DNA of 64,000 bases from Anatilimnocola floriformis. GTDB taxonomy: Bacteria; Planctomycetota; Planctomycetia; Pirellulales; Pirellulaceae. The first letter of the stretch is position 1, and each line of letters opens with the position of its first letter. A program made the translations under genes and the position numbers. A model generated the notes under the pieces. It had not been told where the DNA came from. It searched no databases and worked only from the letters and a program-made list of their open reading frames with translations. Below, one piece after another: positions 9,048 through 16,631 of the stretch. The stretch is from NCBI RefSeq assembly GCF_024256385.1, contig NZ_JAMLFW010000001.1, positions 1,798,001-1,862,000 of the forward strand, in the 5' to 3' direction.

Positions 9048-9073
9048 CCACGCAATCCATTTTGGACGCCGCC
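9042..9073 (-). repeat. IS30-family right terminal inverted repeat
   Basis: Reverse complement of the left end at 28 of 32 positions; it includes the last codons and stop of the transposase. Confidence 0.85.
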
Positions 9074-9149
9074 AAAGTGCGATATGGGAACCCCGATATT
9101 GCAGTGGATTTTCGGCGTAAGTCGTTTGGATGGAGTCTTTTACAGGGAA

Positions 9150-9177
9150 TTCGAAAAGTTGTATCACCTGTTATAAT
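9150..9177 (+). promoter_or_regulatory. Possible promoter with a perfect TATAAT box
   Basis: TATAAT at 9172-9177 has a poor -35 candidate (TTCGAA, 9150-9155) at 16 bases. It lies between the IS element and the TPR/DPFG gene, and would give a leader of about 310 bases. The rest of 9074-9497 shows a run of eight G near 9190 and nothing else I can identify. Confidence 0.25.
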
Positions 9178-9497
9178 CTGGGGGTACGAAAGGGGGGGGC
9201 AGGTGTTCCAGAATTGCTGGCCACTGCACCGCGCGGCTCGGCGGGAGCCATTCCGTCGCTCGCCGCAACAGCGTGCCGTTTTTTTGCCGCTCGTTGGCGG
9301 CTACTCCAATGCCTTCGCTCCGAACGCCGTTTCCACGAGAACGAATTTCCCACCACATGGGAGACGCTCAAACTGGTCTCGTGTTTGCGGCGGCTTTTCC
9401 TTGCTCTTGCCTGCCGGGCAAATTAACATAATCGGTACGGAGCGCGAGAGTTGCGCTCGGGGTGCGCTTTATTGGCGGGTATCTACGGAGTTTGGCA

Positions 9498-10976
9498 ATG
9501 ACACGGAGCATTCGATGGCTGGCAGCGGCGGCGGTGGGCTGCTTGCTGTTCACCTCGGTCGGTTGGTCGCAAGATCAGCTGCTGGACGAACTTTACGGGC
9601 GGGGTGTGCATAACTATTTTGCACGCAACTATTCGCAAGCCCATACTTTTTTGACTGAGGCGGTCCAAGGCGGCAGCCAAGACCCGCGGGTCTATTACTT
9701 CCGCGCGCTCGCCTATAGCAAGCTCGGCCGGCCCGATGAAGCCAAGGCCGATTTTGAGAAGGGGGCCGCTTTCGAAGTGCAAGCTGGCGACATCTATCCC
9801 ATCGGCCGTTCGCTGGAACGGGTGCAGGGAAATGACCGGATGACCCTCGAAGGTTATCGCCGCAGCGCCCGCATTTCTGCTCGCAGCAATACGAACAAAC
9901 GAGACAATGTCCGCTTCGAAGAAATGAAGCGGAACGAACAAGAAGTGCTGCGGAATCCCGGCGCGGCTGGCAATTTGCCGGCCCCAGCCCCGGGAGCACC
10001 GGCTGCTCCTGCAGCTCCGGCCCCGAGCGACCCGTTTGGCGCTCCGCCCATGGCTGATCCATTTGGTGGTGCGGCTCCGGCTGCTCCTGCTGCACCCGCG
10101 GCCCCTGGCGCTCCGGCCGATCCGTTCGGTGCTGGCGCCGCCCCGGCAGCTCCTGCTCCAATGCCTGCCGCCCCCGCAGCGGACCCATTTGGTGCTGCTC
10201 CAGCGCCGGGTGCTCCGGCCCCAATGCCTGCTCCGGCAGCCGATCCATTCGGCGCTGCCCCAGCGCCGGGTGCTCCGGCTCCGATGCCCGCTCCTGCTGC
10301 CGATCCATTTGGCGCTGCTCCAGCGCCAGGTGCTCCGGCTCCGATGCCTGCTCCGGCAGCCGATCCATTTGGTGCTGCCCCAGCGCCGGGTGCTCCGGCT
10401 CCAATGCCTGCTCCTGCTGCGGATCCATTCGGCGCTGCTCCAGCTCCCGCCGCACCGATGCCGGCAGCTCCGGCTGCTCCAGCAGCAGATCCCTTTGGTG
10501 CTGCTCCGGCAACCGCCCCTGCCGTACCCGCTGATCCGTTCGGCGCTGGCGCTGCTCCCGTTGCCACCCCAGTAGCCGCTGGCGGTAAGTCCACCATGGG
10601 TTCGCTGTTTCGCGCTTTTACCAAAGCCATTCCCGGTGAAGCGAGCGCTCCCGGTGCTGCTCCCATCGTCGATCCAGCCGTTCGCCCAGCCGACAACCAA
10701 GTCGATCCTTTCAAGGATGACTCGCCGGCCGCGCCTGCTGCAGGTCGCCCAGCTGCGGCCATGCCAGCCGCCGATCCTTTTGGCGCTGCTCCGCCTCCCG
10801 CAGCCCCGACTGCACCGGCTCCGGCCGCCCCAGCACCCGCAGCAGCCGATCCTTTTGGCGCAGCCCCGCCGCCTGCTGCTCCCGCAGCTCCAGCCCCGGC
10901 AGCTGATCCGTTCGGCGCTGCTCCGCCAGCGCCAGCCGCTCCTGCACCAGCTCCTGCCGCCGATCCGTTCGGTTAA
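9498..10976 (+). CDS. Exported TPR protein with a Pro/Ala-rich DPFG-repeat tail
   Basis: A 492-residue protein from the ATG at 9498 (GGAG at 9487-9490). A signal peptide (WLAAAAVGCLLFTSVGWSQ) is followed by a short TPR-like helical domain to about residue 110 (GVHNYFARNYSQAHTFLTEA, then RVYYFRALAYSKLGRPDEAK). A charged segment comes next. From about residue 160 the protein is almost entirely Pro/Ala with DPFG recurring 14 times, plus one variant DPFK, and it ends exactly on DPFG. Four successive 20-residue units are identical in protein. Roles as a cell-envelope scaffold or a linear peptide-motif array are inferences. A strong terminator follows. Confidence 0.85.
   Translation: MTRSIRWLAAAAVGCLLFTSVGWSQDQLLDELYGRGVHNYFARNYSQAHTFLTEAVQGGSQDPRVYYFRALAYSKLGRPDEAKADFEKGAAFEVQAGDIYPIGRSLERVQGNDRMTLEGYRRSARISARSNTNKRDNVRFEEMKRNEQEVLRNPGAAGNLPAPAPGAPAAPAAPAPSDPFGAPPMADPFGGAAPAAPAAPAAPGAPADPFGAGAAPAAPAPMPAAPAADPFGAAPAPGAPAPMPAPAADPFGAAPAPGAPAPMPAPAADPFGAAPAPGAPAPMPAPAADPFGAAPAPGAPAPMPAPAADPFGAAPAPAAPMPAAPAAPAADPFGAAPATAPAVPADPFGAGAAPVATPVAAGGKSTMGSLFRAFTKAIPGEASAPGAAPIVDPAVRPADNQVDPFKDDSPAAPAAGRPAAAMPAADPFGAAPPPAAPTAPAPAAPAPAAADPFGAAPPPAAPAAPAPAADPFGAAPPAPAAPAPAPAADPFG
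10179..10418 (+). repeat. Four tandem 60-bp units coding DPFG repeats
   Basis: Units start at 10179, 10239, 10299 and 10359, each coding the same 20 residues (ADPFGAAPAPGAPAPMPAPA). They differ only at synonymous positions, for example GGT/GGC and GCT/GCC. This indicates recent duplication followed by drift under protein-level constraint. Confidence 0.9.
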
Positions 10977-11006
10977 TCGTCTGGCTCCGCTCGACTCCGC
11001 CATTTT

Positions 11007-11044
11007 CAGCGCCGTCATCGTTCCGATGACGGCGCTGTTGTTTC
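11007..11044 (+). terminator. Intrinsic terminator after the DPFG-repeat gene
   Basis: A perfect 14-bp stem (11007-11020 with 11024-11037, CAGCGCCGTCATCG and its complement) closes a 3-base loop and is followed by TTGTTT. It lies 30 bases past the stop codon, so the next gene probably has its own promoter. Confidence 0.85.
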
Positions 11045-11111
11045 CGCCCGCCCGATTCGCTCTCACTCGCCTTCAACGATTCGCCGCTTCGCCTCGCTTC
11101 GGAGCTTTCGT

Positions 11112-13979
11112 ATGAGTCGCTTGTCCTCTCTTGGTTGCTTGCTGGTTGCTCTGGTCGCCTCTTCGGTGAACGCGGCCCCGGCGATCAACGGTCTTTCGCT
11201 CCGCGGTCTCACGATCGGCAAGTCGGTGTCGATCACGATCGATGGCAGTGAGCTTGGCGACGATGCACGCATCGTTCTCGACGCGCCGATTGCGTCGCAA
11301 ACGATCAAACCGGGTAGCAAAGGCAACCAGGTTACGATCGAGATTACCGTCGATAACGCGACTGCACCGGGGCTTTGTCTGTTGCGAGTTGCCACGAAGA
11401 ACGGCATCTCAAACCCGCTCACGATCGGCCTCGATCGCCTGCCGCAAGCGATGTTCTCTGAAATGATCACAGCCACGCCGATCGCGCTGAGTGGCGCTAT
11501 TCCGAACGGCGGCATCTTGCGCACGAAGTTTGAGGGAAAGAAAGGCGAGGTCATCGCGCTCGATTTGGAAGCGCAACGCCTTGGCGCTATGCTCAAGCCC
11601 GTGGTGCGATTGCTCGATCCGCGGGGCACGCAGCTCGCCTATAGCCCACCGTTGCGAGCGCTCGGTGGCGATCCGCGCTTGACCACCGCCTTGCCCGCGG
11701 ATGGCACCTACACGATCGAGCTGCATGATCAACTCTATCGCGGCGCAAACCCGAGTCACTTTCGTCTGAAGGTGGGCGCCTTGCAGTTTGCTGATCAGGT
11801 CTTGCCTCTCGCCATGGCCAAGGGGAGTAAGGCGAATGTGAGCCTGCCGAACAGCAACCTCGCGGGTGAAGTGCATTTCGATGCCTCGGCTGCTCTGTTT
11901 CCACAATTAACCACGGTCGCCGTGCCGCCAACCGCGGAGCGGCTGACGGGCGCTGCGCCGCGGATCTTCGTAAGCGACATCGCCGAAAGCGTCGAACCAG
12001 CTCGCGAGGGTAATCAACTGCCGAAACTACCCGCCGTTCCAGTCGGCGTGAGCGGCGCGTTATCTGCCCCCGGCGAAGAAGATCGCTACGAACTGCCGGT
12101 CACGCCGGGCAAAAAACTGCGGTTCGAAGTTTTCGCCCAACGTTTCGGCTCGCCGCTCGATGGCGTGCTGACAGTTTATGGTCCGCAAGGCAATGCGCTG
12201 GCCAGCAGCGACGATCGAGCGGGAACAGCTGATCCCATGCTGGAATTCATGGTGCCAGCCGGCATGATGAGCGTGCAGGTAGGCGTGAAAGACATGCAAG
12301 AGCGTGGCGGCCCGGCATTTTTATATCGCATTGAAGCGCGCGACACTGCGGCACCGGACTTTGCTTTGAGTGTCGCCATCGATCGCTTGAACATTCCCGC
12401 CGGCGGTACGCAGGTGCTGCAAGTGCAGGTGAACCGCCTGGGTTACAACGGCCCCATCGATTTGCAGTTGCACGGTCTGCCCCATGGTCTCACCGTGAAT
12501 GGCAACAAGATCGCCGCCGGGGCCGCCATCGCACTCGTCACACTGACTGCGAATGCAGACATCGGCGGCACGACGAGCCTGATTCAAATCGCCGGTACCG
12601 CTTCAGAACTCGAACCGCCCCTCTCGCGACTCGCTCTAACGCCCGATTTGCCGGGCTCCAGCTATCAACCGCAGTTTAAGCAGCAACTCGCTCTCGGCGT
12701 GACGGCCGCTTCGCCGATTCAGTTTGCCTGGCAAGGAGCCGACACCGATGCGTTGTTGCTAGGTGATAAGCTTCCCGCAAAACTAGCCGTCAGTCGCGCC
12801 GGCAAAACGCCAGGCAACGTGCGCGTGCGACTCCTCACGACGCAGCCCATGCCAAAGAAGACGATCAAGGAAAACAATCAAGACAAAGTGGTCGACGATA
12901 TCAACAGCGCGCTGCGTCTCGAGGGTGATCCGCAACTCAAGGTAACCGAAGCCGAGTTAGTCGCGAACATTCTTGTCCCCGCTGATCTACCGCAACACGC
13001 TTGGGATCTGGTGTTGATCGCCGATCTGCTCGCGGCCGATGGCAAGACGGTCGTCTCGTCGATCGCCGCGCCAGTTCGCTCGTTGTTGCCGGTCAGCCCA
13101 TTCACGGTGGAACTCGCCGGCAGCGACACCGCCGAAGGAAAGGCGGGCGCGGGAACAACCGGCAAATTGGCGGGCAAGATTCAGCGCGTCGGCTCGTTCA
13201 AACAGCCGATCGTCGTAACCCTGGAAAATCTCCCCAAGGGCTACGCCGCGCCGCAGGTCATCATTCCCGCCGATCGCGCCGAGTTTGAGTTGCCGCTGGT
13301 CTTCCCGTTTGGCAGCAAGCTCGGTGAATTGAAAGATGTAAAGCTCGTCGCCGTCGCCGCGCCCGTCTCGGCGAATTCCGTTCGCAGCCGAGGCCTGCCG
13401 GTAAAGATTACGGTCGTTGCCGGCGAAAAACCGACAGCCGAACCGCCGCTGGAGGTTTTCGAGGACGACGAGAAATTCATCGCCCTGCTCAACGAAGGCA
13501 ACGGCAAGGCCGTGCCGGAAAATCGCGACAAGTTCAGCGGCCAAACGTGCATCCGCATCAACGGCGACCAACGATACAACGCCAAGCTCCCCGGCTTGAG
13601 TGTGAAGGTCCGCGAGAATCCCGGGCCCGGCGAAGTGCGCTACATTCGTTTCGCCTGGAAGAAAAACGGCGGCAACACGATCTGCCTGCAACTCAATCAC
13701 GACGGCATGTGGGGACCGGGTGGCTCGGGCCGCGAAGGGGCGAAGTTTCGTTACCATGCCGGCCCCGGCGGCGAATGCTACGGCGGTTCGCTGGTGATCG
13801 ATGAGAAGTTACCGGTGAAGTTTGAAGTGGTGACGCGCGACCTCTTCGCCGACTTCGGCGAGTTTACGCTCGATGGCATCGCGTTCAGCGCCGTCGATGG
13901 CCAAGCTGCTCTCTTCGACCATTTGTATCTCGGCCGCTCGCGAGACGATTTCGACTTGATCAAAGAGAAGGGCAAATAG
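11112..13979 (+). CDS. Large secreted protein with PPC-type beta-sandwich domains
   Basis: A 955-residue protein with a signal peptide (LSSLGCLLVALVASSVNA). The first 100 residues resemble an IPT/TIG-type fold (AINGLSLRGLTIGKSVSITI). Segments near residues 135-225 and 310-415 look like bacterial pre-peptidase C-terminal (PPC) domains, for example YTIELHDQLYRGANPSHFRL and LTVYGPQGNALASSDDRAG. The last 150 residues are a different domain, rich in Gly and aromatic residues (VRYIRFAWKKNGG, MWGPGGSGREGAKFRYHAG), resembling a jelly-roll module. No catalytic motif is visible. Exported proteins of this kind are common in planctomycetes and their role is unknown. It is convergent with the enolase-superfamily gene 21 bases downstream. 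Confidence 0.75.
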   Translation: MSRLSSLGCLLVALVASSVNAAPAINGLSLRGLTIGKSVSITIDGSELGDDARIVLDAPIASQTIKPGSKGNQVTIEITVDNATAPGLCLLRVATKNGISNPLTIGLDRLPQAMFSEMITATPIALSGAIPNGGILRTKFEGKKGEVIALDLEAQRLGAMLKPVVRLLDPRGTQLAYSPPLRALGGDPRLTTALPADGTYTIELHDQLYRGANPSHFRLKVGALQFADQVLPLAMAKGSKANVSLPNSNLAGEVHFDASAALFPQLTTVAVPPTAERLTGAAPRIFVSDIAESVEPAREGNQLPKLPAVPVGVSGALSAPGEEDRYELPVTPGKKLRFEVFAQRFGSPLDGVLTVYGPQGNALASSDDRAGTADPMLEFMVPAGMMSVQVGVKDMQERGGPAFLYRIEARDTAAPDFALSVAIDRLNIPAGGTQVLQVQVNRLGYNGPIDLQLHGLPHGLTVNGNKIAAGAAIALVTLTANADIGGTTSLIQIAGTASELEPPLSRLALTPDLPGSSYQPQFKQQLALGVTAASPIQFAWQGADTDALLLGDKLPAKLAVSRAGKTPGNVRVRLLTTQPMPKKTIKENNQDKVVDDINSALRLEGDPQLKVTEAELVANILVPADLPQHAWDLVLIADLLAADGKTVVSSIAAPVRSLLPVSPFTVELAGSDTAEGKAGAGTTGKLAGKIQRVGSFKQPIVVTLENLPKGYAAPQVIIPADRAEFELPLVFPFGSKLGELKDVKLVAVAAPVSANSVRSRGLPVKITVVAGEKPTAEPPLEVFEDDEKFIALLNEGNGKAVPENRDKFSGQTCIRINGDQRYNAKLPGLSVKVRENPGPGEVRYIRFAWKKNGGNTICLQLNHDGMWGPGGSGREGAKFRYHAGPGGECYGGSLVIDEKLPVKFEVVTRDLFADFGEFTLDGIAFSAVDGQAALFDHLYLGRSRDDFDLIKEKGK

Positions 13980-14000
13980 GCTCGGCTTTTCAATCAGAAG

Positions 14001-15203
14001 TTAGTAATCAGCAATCGAGCCATCCGGCAACCGGCCGCGCGTGGGCCATTCCGGCGGCAAAGGTTGTTTCGCGAGTTCTTCCAGCACCTTCTCGTCGATC
14101 TCGCAGCCGATGCCGGGTCCTTCAGGCAACGAGGCGTAGCCGTCTTTGTCGAGTGACCAGTTTTTCTTCACGAGCCCTGGTGGCGTGATGCTGGGGTAGT
14201 ACTCGTGGATCAGGAAGAAGGGAATCGCCGCGCTGACATGCAGGCTGGCCGTCGCGCCGAGGTCGGTCGTCACGCAGTGCGGCGCGAGGGGCACGTGATA
14301 GGCTTCGCCGAGGATCGCAATCTTTCGCATCTGCGAAATGCCGCCGGTGTGAGCGCAGTCGATCTGCAGAATGTCGGCGACTCCTTCTTGCAGGTAGGGA
14401 ATCACTTCCCAAATGGTGCGGGCCTGTTCGCCGACCGCGAGCGGGATGTTGATGTGCTTCTTGAGCCGCTTGAAGACCTCGATGTTCCCGGGTACGGCGG
14501 GCTCTTCGATATAGAGCAGATCGTAGGCCTTCACCGCCGCGGCGAGTTGCAGCAGGAACGGCGGTGGCAACGCACAATGCGCATCGAACATCACCACACC
14601 ATCCGCGCCGACTTGCTTGCGTGCATTCTCGATGTTCTTCACGATCCCTTCGATCTGCGCAGGAGTGCCGGAGAACGGCTGCGGCCCGGCACCGACCTTC
14701 GTGGCTTTCGCCGAAGGGTACATCCGCACCTTGTCGCGCGTCGGCCCACCGAGCAAACGATGCACCGGCACGCCCCACAGTTTGCCGGTGATATCCCACA
14801 GCGCCATATCGATGCCGGCCAACGTGTGCGTCATGAACGGCCCGCCGCGCATGTCGCGATGCGAGCGATAAATCTTCTGCCACAGATGCTCGATCCGCGT
14901 CGGATTTTCGCCGTCGAGCAATTCGAACAGCGACTTTACGAGGGCGGTCGCGACCGTTGTTTCGAGCTGATCGATCTCGCCCCAACCGGTCACGCCGTGA
15001 TTCGTTTCGACTTTGATGAAAACCTTCCGCTTCACCGCCGTTGGTGTAATGCGGATGATCTTCAGCGTGGTCGTTTTGTCGGCCACGTTGGCAGCGGGAT
15101 TGTTGTCCAACTGCGCGCCAAGGGCAGCGTTCATGTCGCCGCGGAAGGCGTTGAAGGTGAGTGTGCCAGCAGCAGCCGCGAGAAGGTTGCGTCGTGTGGT
15201 CAT
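14001..15203 (-). CDS. Tat-exported enolase-superfamily dehydratase, galactonate-dehydratase-like (paralogue 1)
   Basis: A 400-residue mandelate racemase/muconate lactonizing enzyme. It starts with a Tat-type signal (TTRRNLLAAAAGTLTF). Metal ligands D207, E233 and E259 and catalytic candidates H209 (FDAH) and H309 (LAPHC) are all present. Their spacing (26, 26 and 50 residues) equals that known for E. coli D-galactonate dehydratase (D183, E209, E235, H285), supporting acid-sugar dehydration. The exact sugar acid cannot be read from sequence. An export signal is unusual for this superfamily. It is the last gene of a minus-strand cluster, 130 bases after its paralogue. Confidence 0.85.
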   Translation of the reverse strand: MTTRRNLLAAAAGTLTFNAFRGDMNAALGAQLDNNPAANVADKTTTLKIIRITPTAVKRKVFIKVETNHGVTGWGEIDQLETTVATALVKSLFELLDGENPTRIEHLWQKIYRSHRDMRGGPFMTHTLAGIDMALWDITGKLWGVPVHRLLGGPTRDKVRMYPSAKATKVGAGPQPFSGTPAQIEGIVKNIENARKQVGADGVVMFDAHCALPPPFLLQLAAAVKAYDLLYIEEPAVPGNIEVFKRLKKHINIPLAVGEQARTIWEVIPYLQEGVADILQIDCAHTGGISQMRKIAILGEAYHVPLAPHCVTTDLGATASLHVSAAIPFFLIHEYYPSITPPGLVKKNWSLDKDGYASLPEGPGIGCEIDEKVLEELAKQPLPPEWPTRGRLPDGSIADY

Positions 15204-15333
15204 CGTTGCCTTTCACTGTCGCCTTTCGCTCCGCGAAAGGACGCGTCTGTTCAAGGTGGGAGAAAATGGGGAGGTGAGTTTGTTGCGCGTCGACGTGCAA
15301 AAGACGCGTGCTTTGACGGAGTGAAGGCCGACA

Positions 15334-16527
15334 TTAGTAATCCGCGATCGAGCCGTCTTTAAGTTTTTGGCCGGGCCATTTGTAGGTCTGCGGTTTCTTC
15401 GCTGCTTCTTCGAGTGCTACTTCGTCGACTTCGACGCCGAGGCCAGGTCCGGTGGGCAACGCGGCGTAGCCGTCTTTGTCGACTTCCCACTTGATGCGCA
15501 TGATCGAGCCGGGGTTGAAGCCTTTGTTGTCGGGATAGAACTCGTGAATCAGTAAGAACGGAATCGACGCCGCGACTTGAATGCTCGCGGAGATCCCCAG
15601 GTTGCTCGCCGTGCAATGCGGCGCGAGGGGTACGTGGAAAGCTTCCGCGAGCGCAGCGACTTTGCGCATCGACGTGATCCCGCCACCGTGGCAGCAATCG
15701 GGCTGCAGTACGTCAAGGCAGCCGTTCTGGAGATACGGAATCATCTCGTAGATGTAGCGATCGCGCTCGCCGGCCGCGAGCGGAATGCTGATCTGCTCCT
15801 TCAGTCGCTTGAAGACCTCGATGTTCCCCGGCACGGCGGGCTCTTCGATGAACAGCAGGTCATACGGTTTGAGAGCCGAAGCAAGTTGAATGAGAGTGGC
15901 CGGCGGCAGCGCGGAATGAGCATCGAGCATGACCGCGCCGCTGGGGCCGACTTTTTCGCGCGCTTGCTGAACCCGTTTGATGATGCCCTCGATGTCCGCT
16001 GGCGACGAACTATGTTCCAGCGGATGACAAGGAACTTTTTGGGCCTGCGGCGTGTGATAGACGCGAATGCGATCGCGCGTCGGCCCGCCGAGCAGGCGAT
16101 AGACCGGCACGTTGTGGAGCTTGCCGCAGATGTCCCAGAGCGCCATGTCGATGGCTGCCAGCGTGTGCATCATCAGCGCGCCGCCGCGCAGGTTGCGATG
16201 TGAACGATAGATCTTCTGCCAGAGATATTCGATCCGAGTCGGATTCTCGCCGTCGAGCAGTTCGAACAGCGACTCGACGAGCGGTTTGCTGACGCGGGGA
16301 TCGACTCCCTTGAGATCGCCCCAGCCAACCGGGCCGTGGTTCGTTTCGATCCGCACGAAGACGTTCGGATTGACCCACGTCGCGCGTAGGCCGGTGATTT
16401 TCAGCGTCGTCAATTTATCAACGACATTCGCCGCCGGATTTTGCGCGGCGGGCAAGGCTTCATTGATTAACGCAGTTCCCGCGGCAATCGCTGCCGCGGA
16501 AGCGATGAGGTCACGGCGGGTAGGCAT
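15334..16527 (-). CDS. Tat-exported enolase-superfamily dehydratase, galactonate-dehydratase-like (paralogue 2)
   Basis: A 397-residue tandem paralogue of the gene at 14001-15203, with long identical runs such as ELLDGENPTRIE and YDLL-IEEPAVPGNIEVFKRL. The Tat signal is TRRDLIASAAAIAAGTALI. Catalytic positions are again complete: D202, H204, E228, E254 and H304, with the same 26/26/50 spacing. Divergence is concentrated around residues 157-180, the region before the catalytic barrel strands (HTPQAQKVPCHPLEH here, PSAKATKVGAGPQPF in the paralogue). This may reflect a different substrate; that is inference. A hairpin repeat separates it from the DUF1552 gene upstream. Confidence 0.85.
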   Translation of the reverse strand: MPTRRDLIASAAAIAAGTALINEALPAAQNPAANVVDKLTTLKITGLRATWVNPNVFVRIETNHGPVGWGDLKGVDPRVSKPLVESLFELLDGENPTRIEYLWQKIYRSHRNLRGGALMMHTLAAIDMALWDICGKLHNVPVYRLLGGPTRDRIRVYHTPQAQKVPCHPLEHSSSPADIEGIIKRVQQAREKVGPSGAVMLDAHSALPPATLIQLASALKPYDLLFIEEPAVPGNIEVFKRLKEQISIPLAAGERDRYIYEMIPYLQNGCLDVLQPDCCHGGGITSMRKVAALAEAFHVPLAPHCTASNLGISASIQVAASIPFLLIHEFYPDNKGFNPGSIMRIKWEVDKDGYAALPTGPGLGVEVDEVALEEAAKKPQTYKWPGQKLKDGSIADY

Positions 16528-16539
16528 AGGCAGGAAGTT

Positions 16540-16628
16540 GTAGGGTGGGCCGAGCTGTACTCAGCGAGGCCCACCAATACCCGAGTTCGGTCGGTGGGCC
16601 TCGCCGAGTACGGCTCGACCCACCCTAC
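16540..16628. repeat. 36-bp-arm inverted repeat between operon genes
   Basis: Arms 16540-16575 and 16593-16628 are reverse complements at 33 of 36 positions around a 17-base loop; the outer ends read GTAGGGTGGG. It lies within the minus-strand cluster, between the DUF1552 stop and the paralogue-2 start. It could act as an mRNA processing or stability element or attenuate the two dehydratase genes. It lacks the T-run of an intrinsic terminator and has a different sequence from the 7626-7771 palindrome. Confidence 0.8.
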
Positions 16629-16631
16629 ACT

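Larger units (their letters stand above)
7969..9073 (+). mobile_element. IS30-family insertion sequence, complete (1105 bp)
   Basis: The element is bounded by 32-bp imperfect terminal inverted repeats (7969-8000 and 9042-9073; 28 of 32 matched) beginning GGCGGCGTCC. It encodes one transposase in one frame, and the stop codon lies inside the right repeat. Directly outside both ends is AAAG (7965-7968 and 9074-9077), read as a 4-bp target-site duplication. It landed beside the palindromic repeat, between the DUF1552 gene and the DPFG-repeat gene, without breaking a recognisable coding region. Intact ends, an intact reading frame and a matched duplication argue for a fairly recent insertion. Confidence 0.88.

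Noticed and set aside
9407-9432. Second promoter candidate (TTGCCT and CATAAT) before the DPFG-repeat gene
   Set aside because: The spacer is 14 bases, too short for a sigma-70 promoter, and both boxes are weak.
9483-11066. 527-codon open frame antisense to the DPFG-repeat gene, and other long frames over it
   Set aside because: All arise from the GC-rich, 60-bp-periodic repeats; no start signal or domain is present, while the plus-strand protein has a signal peptide and TPR.
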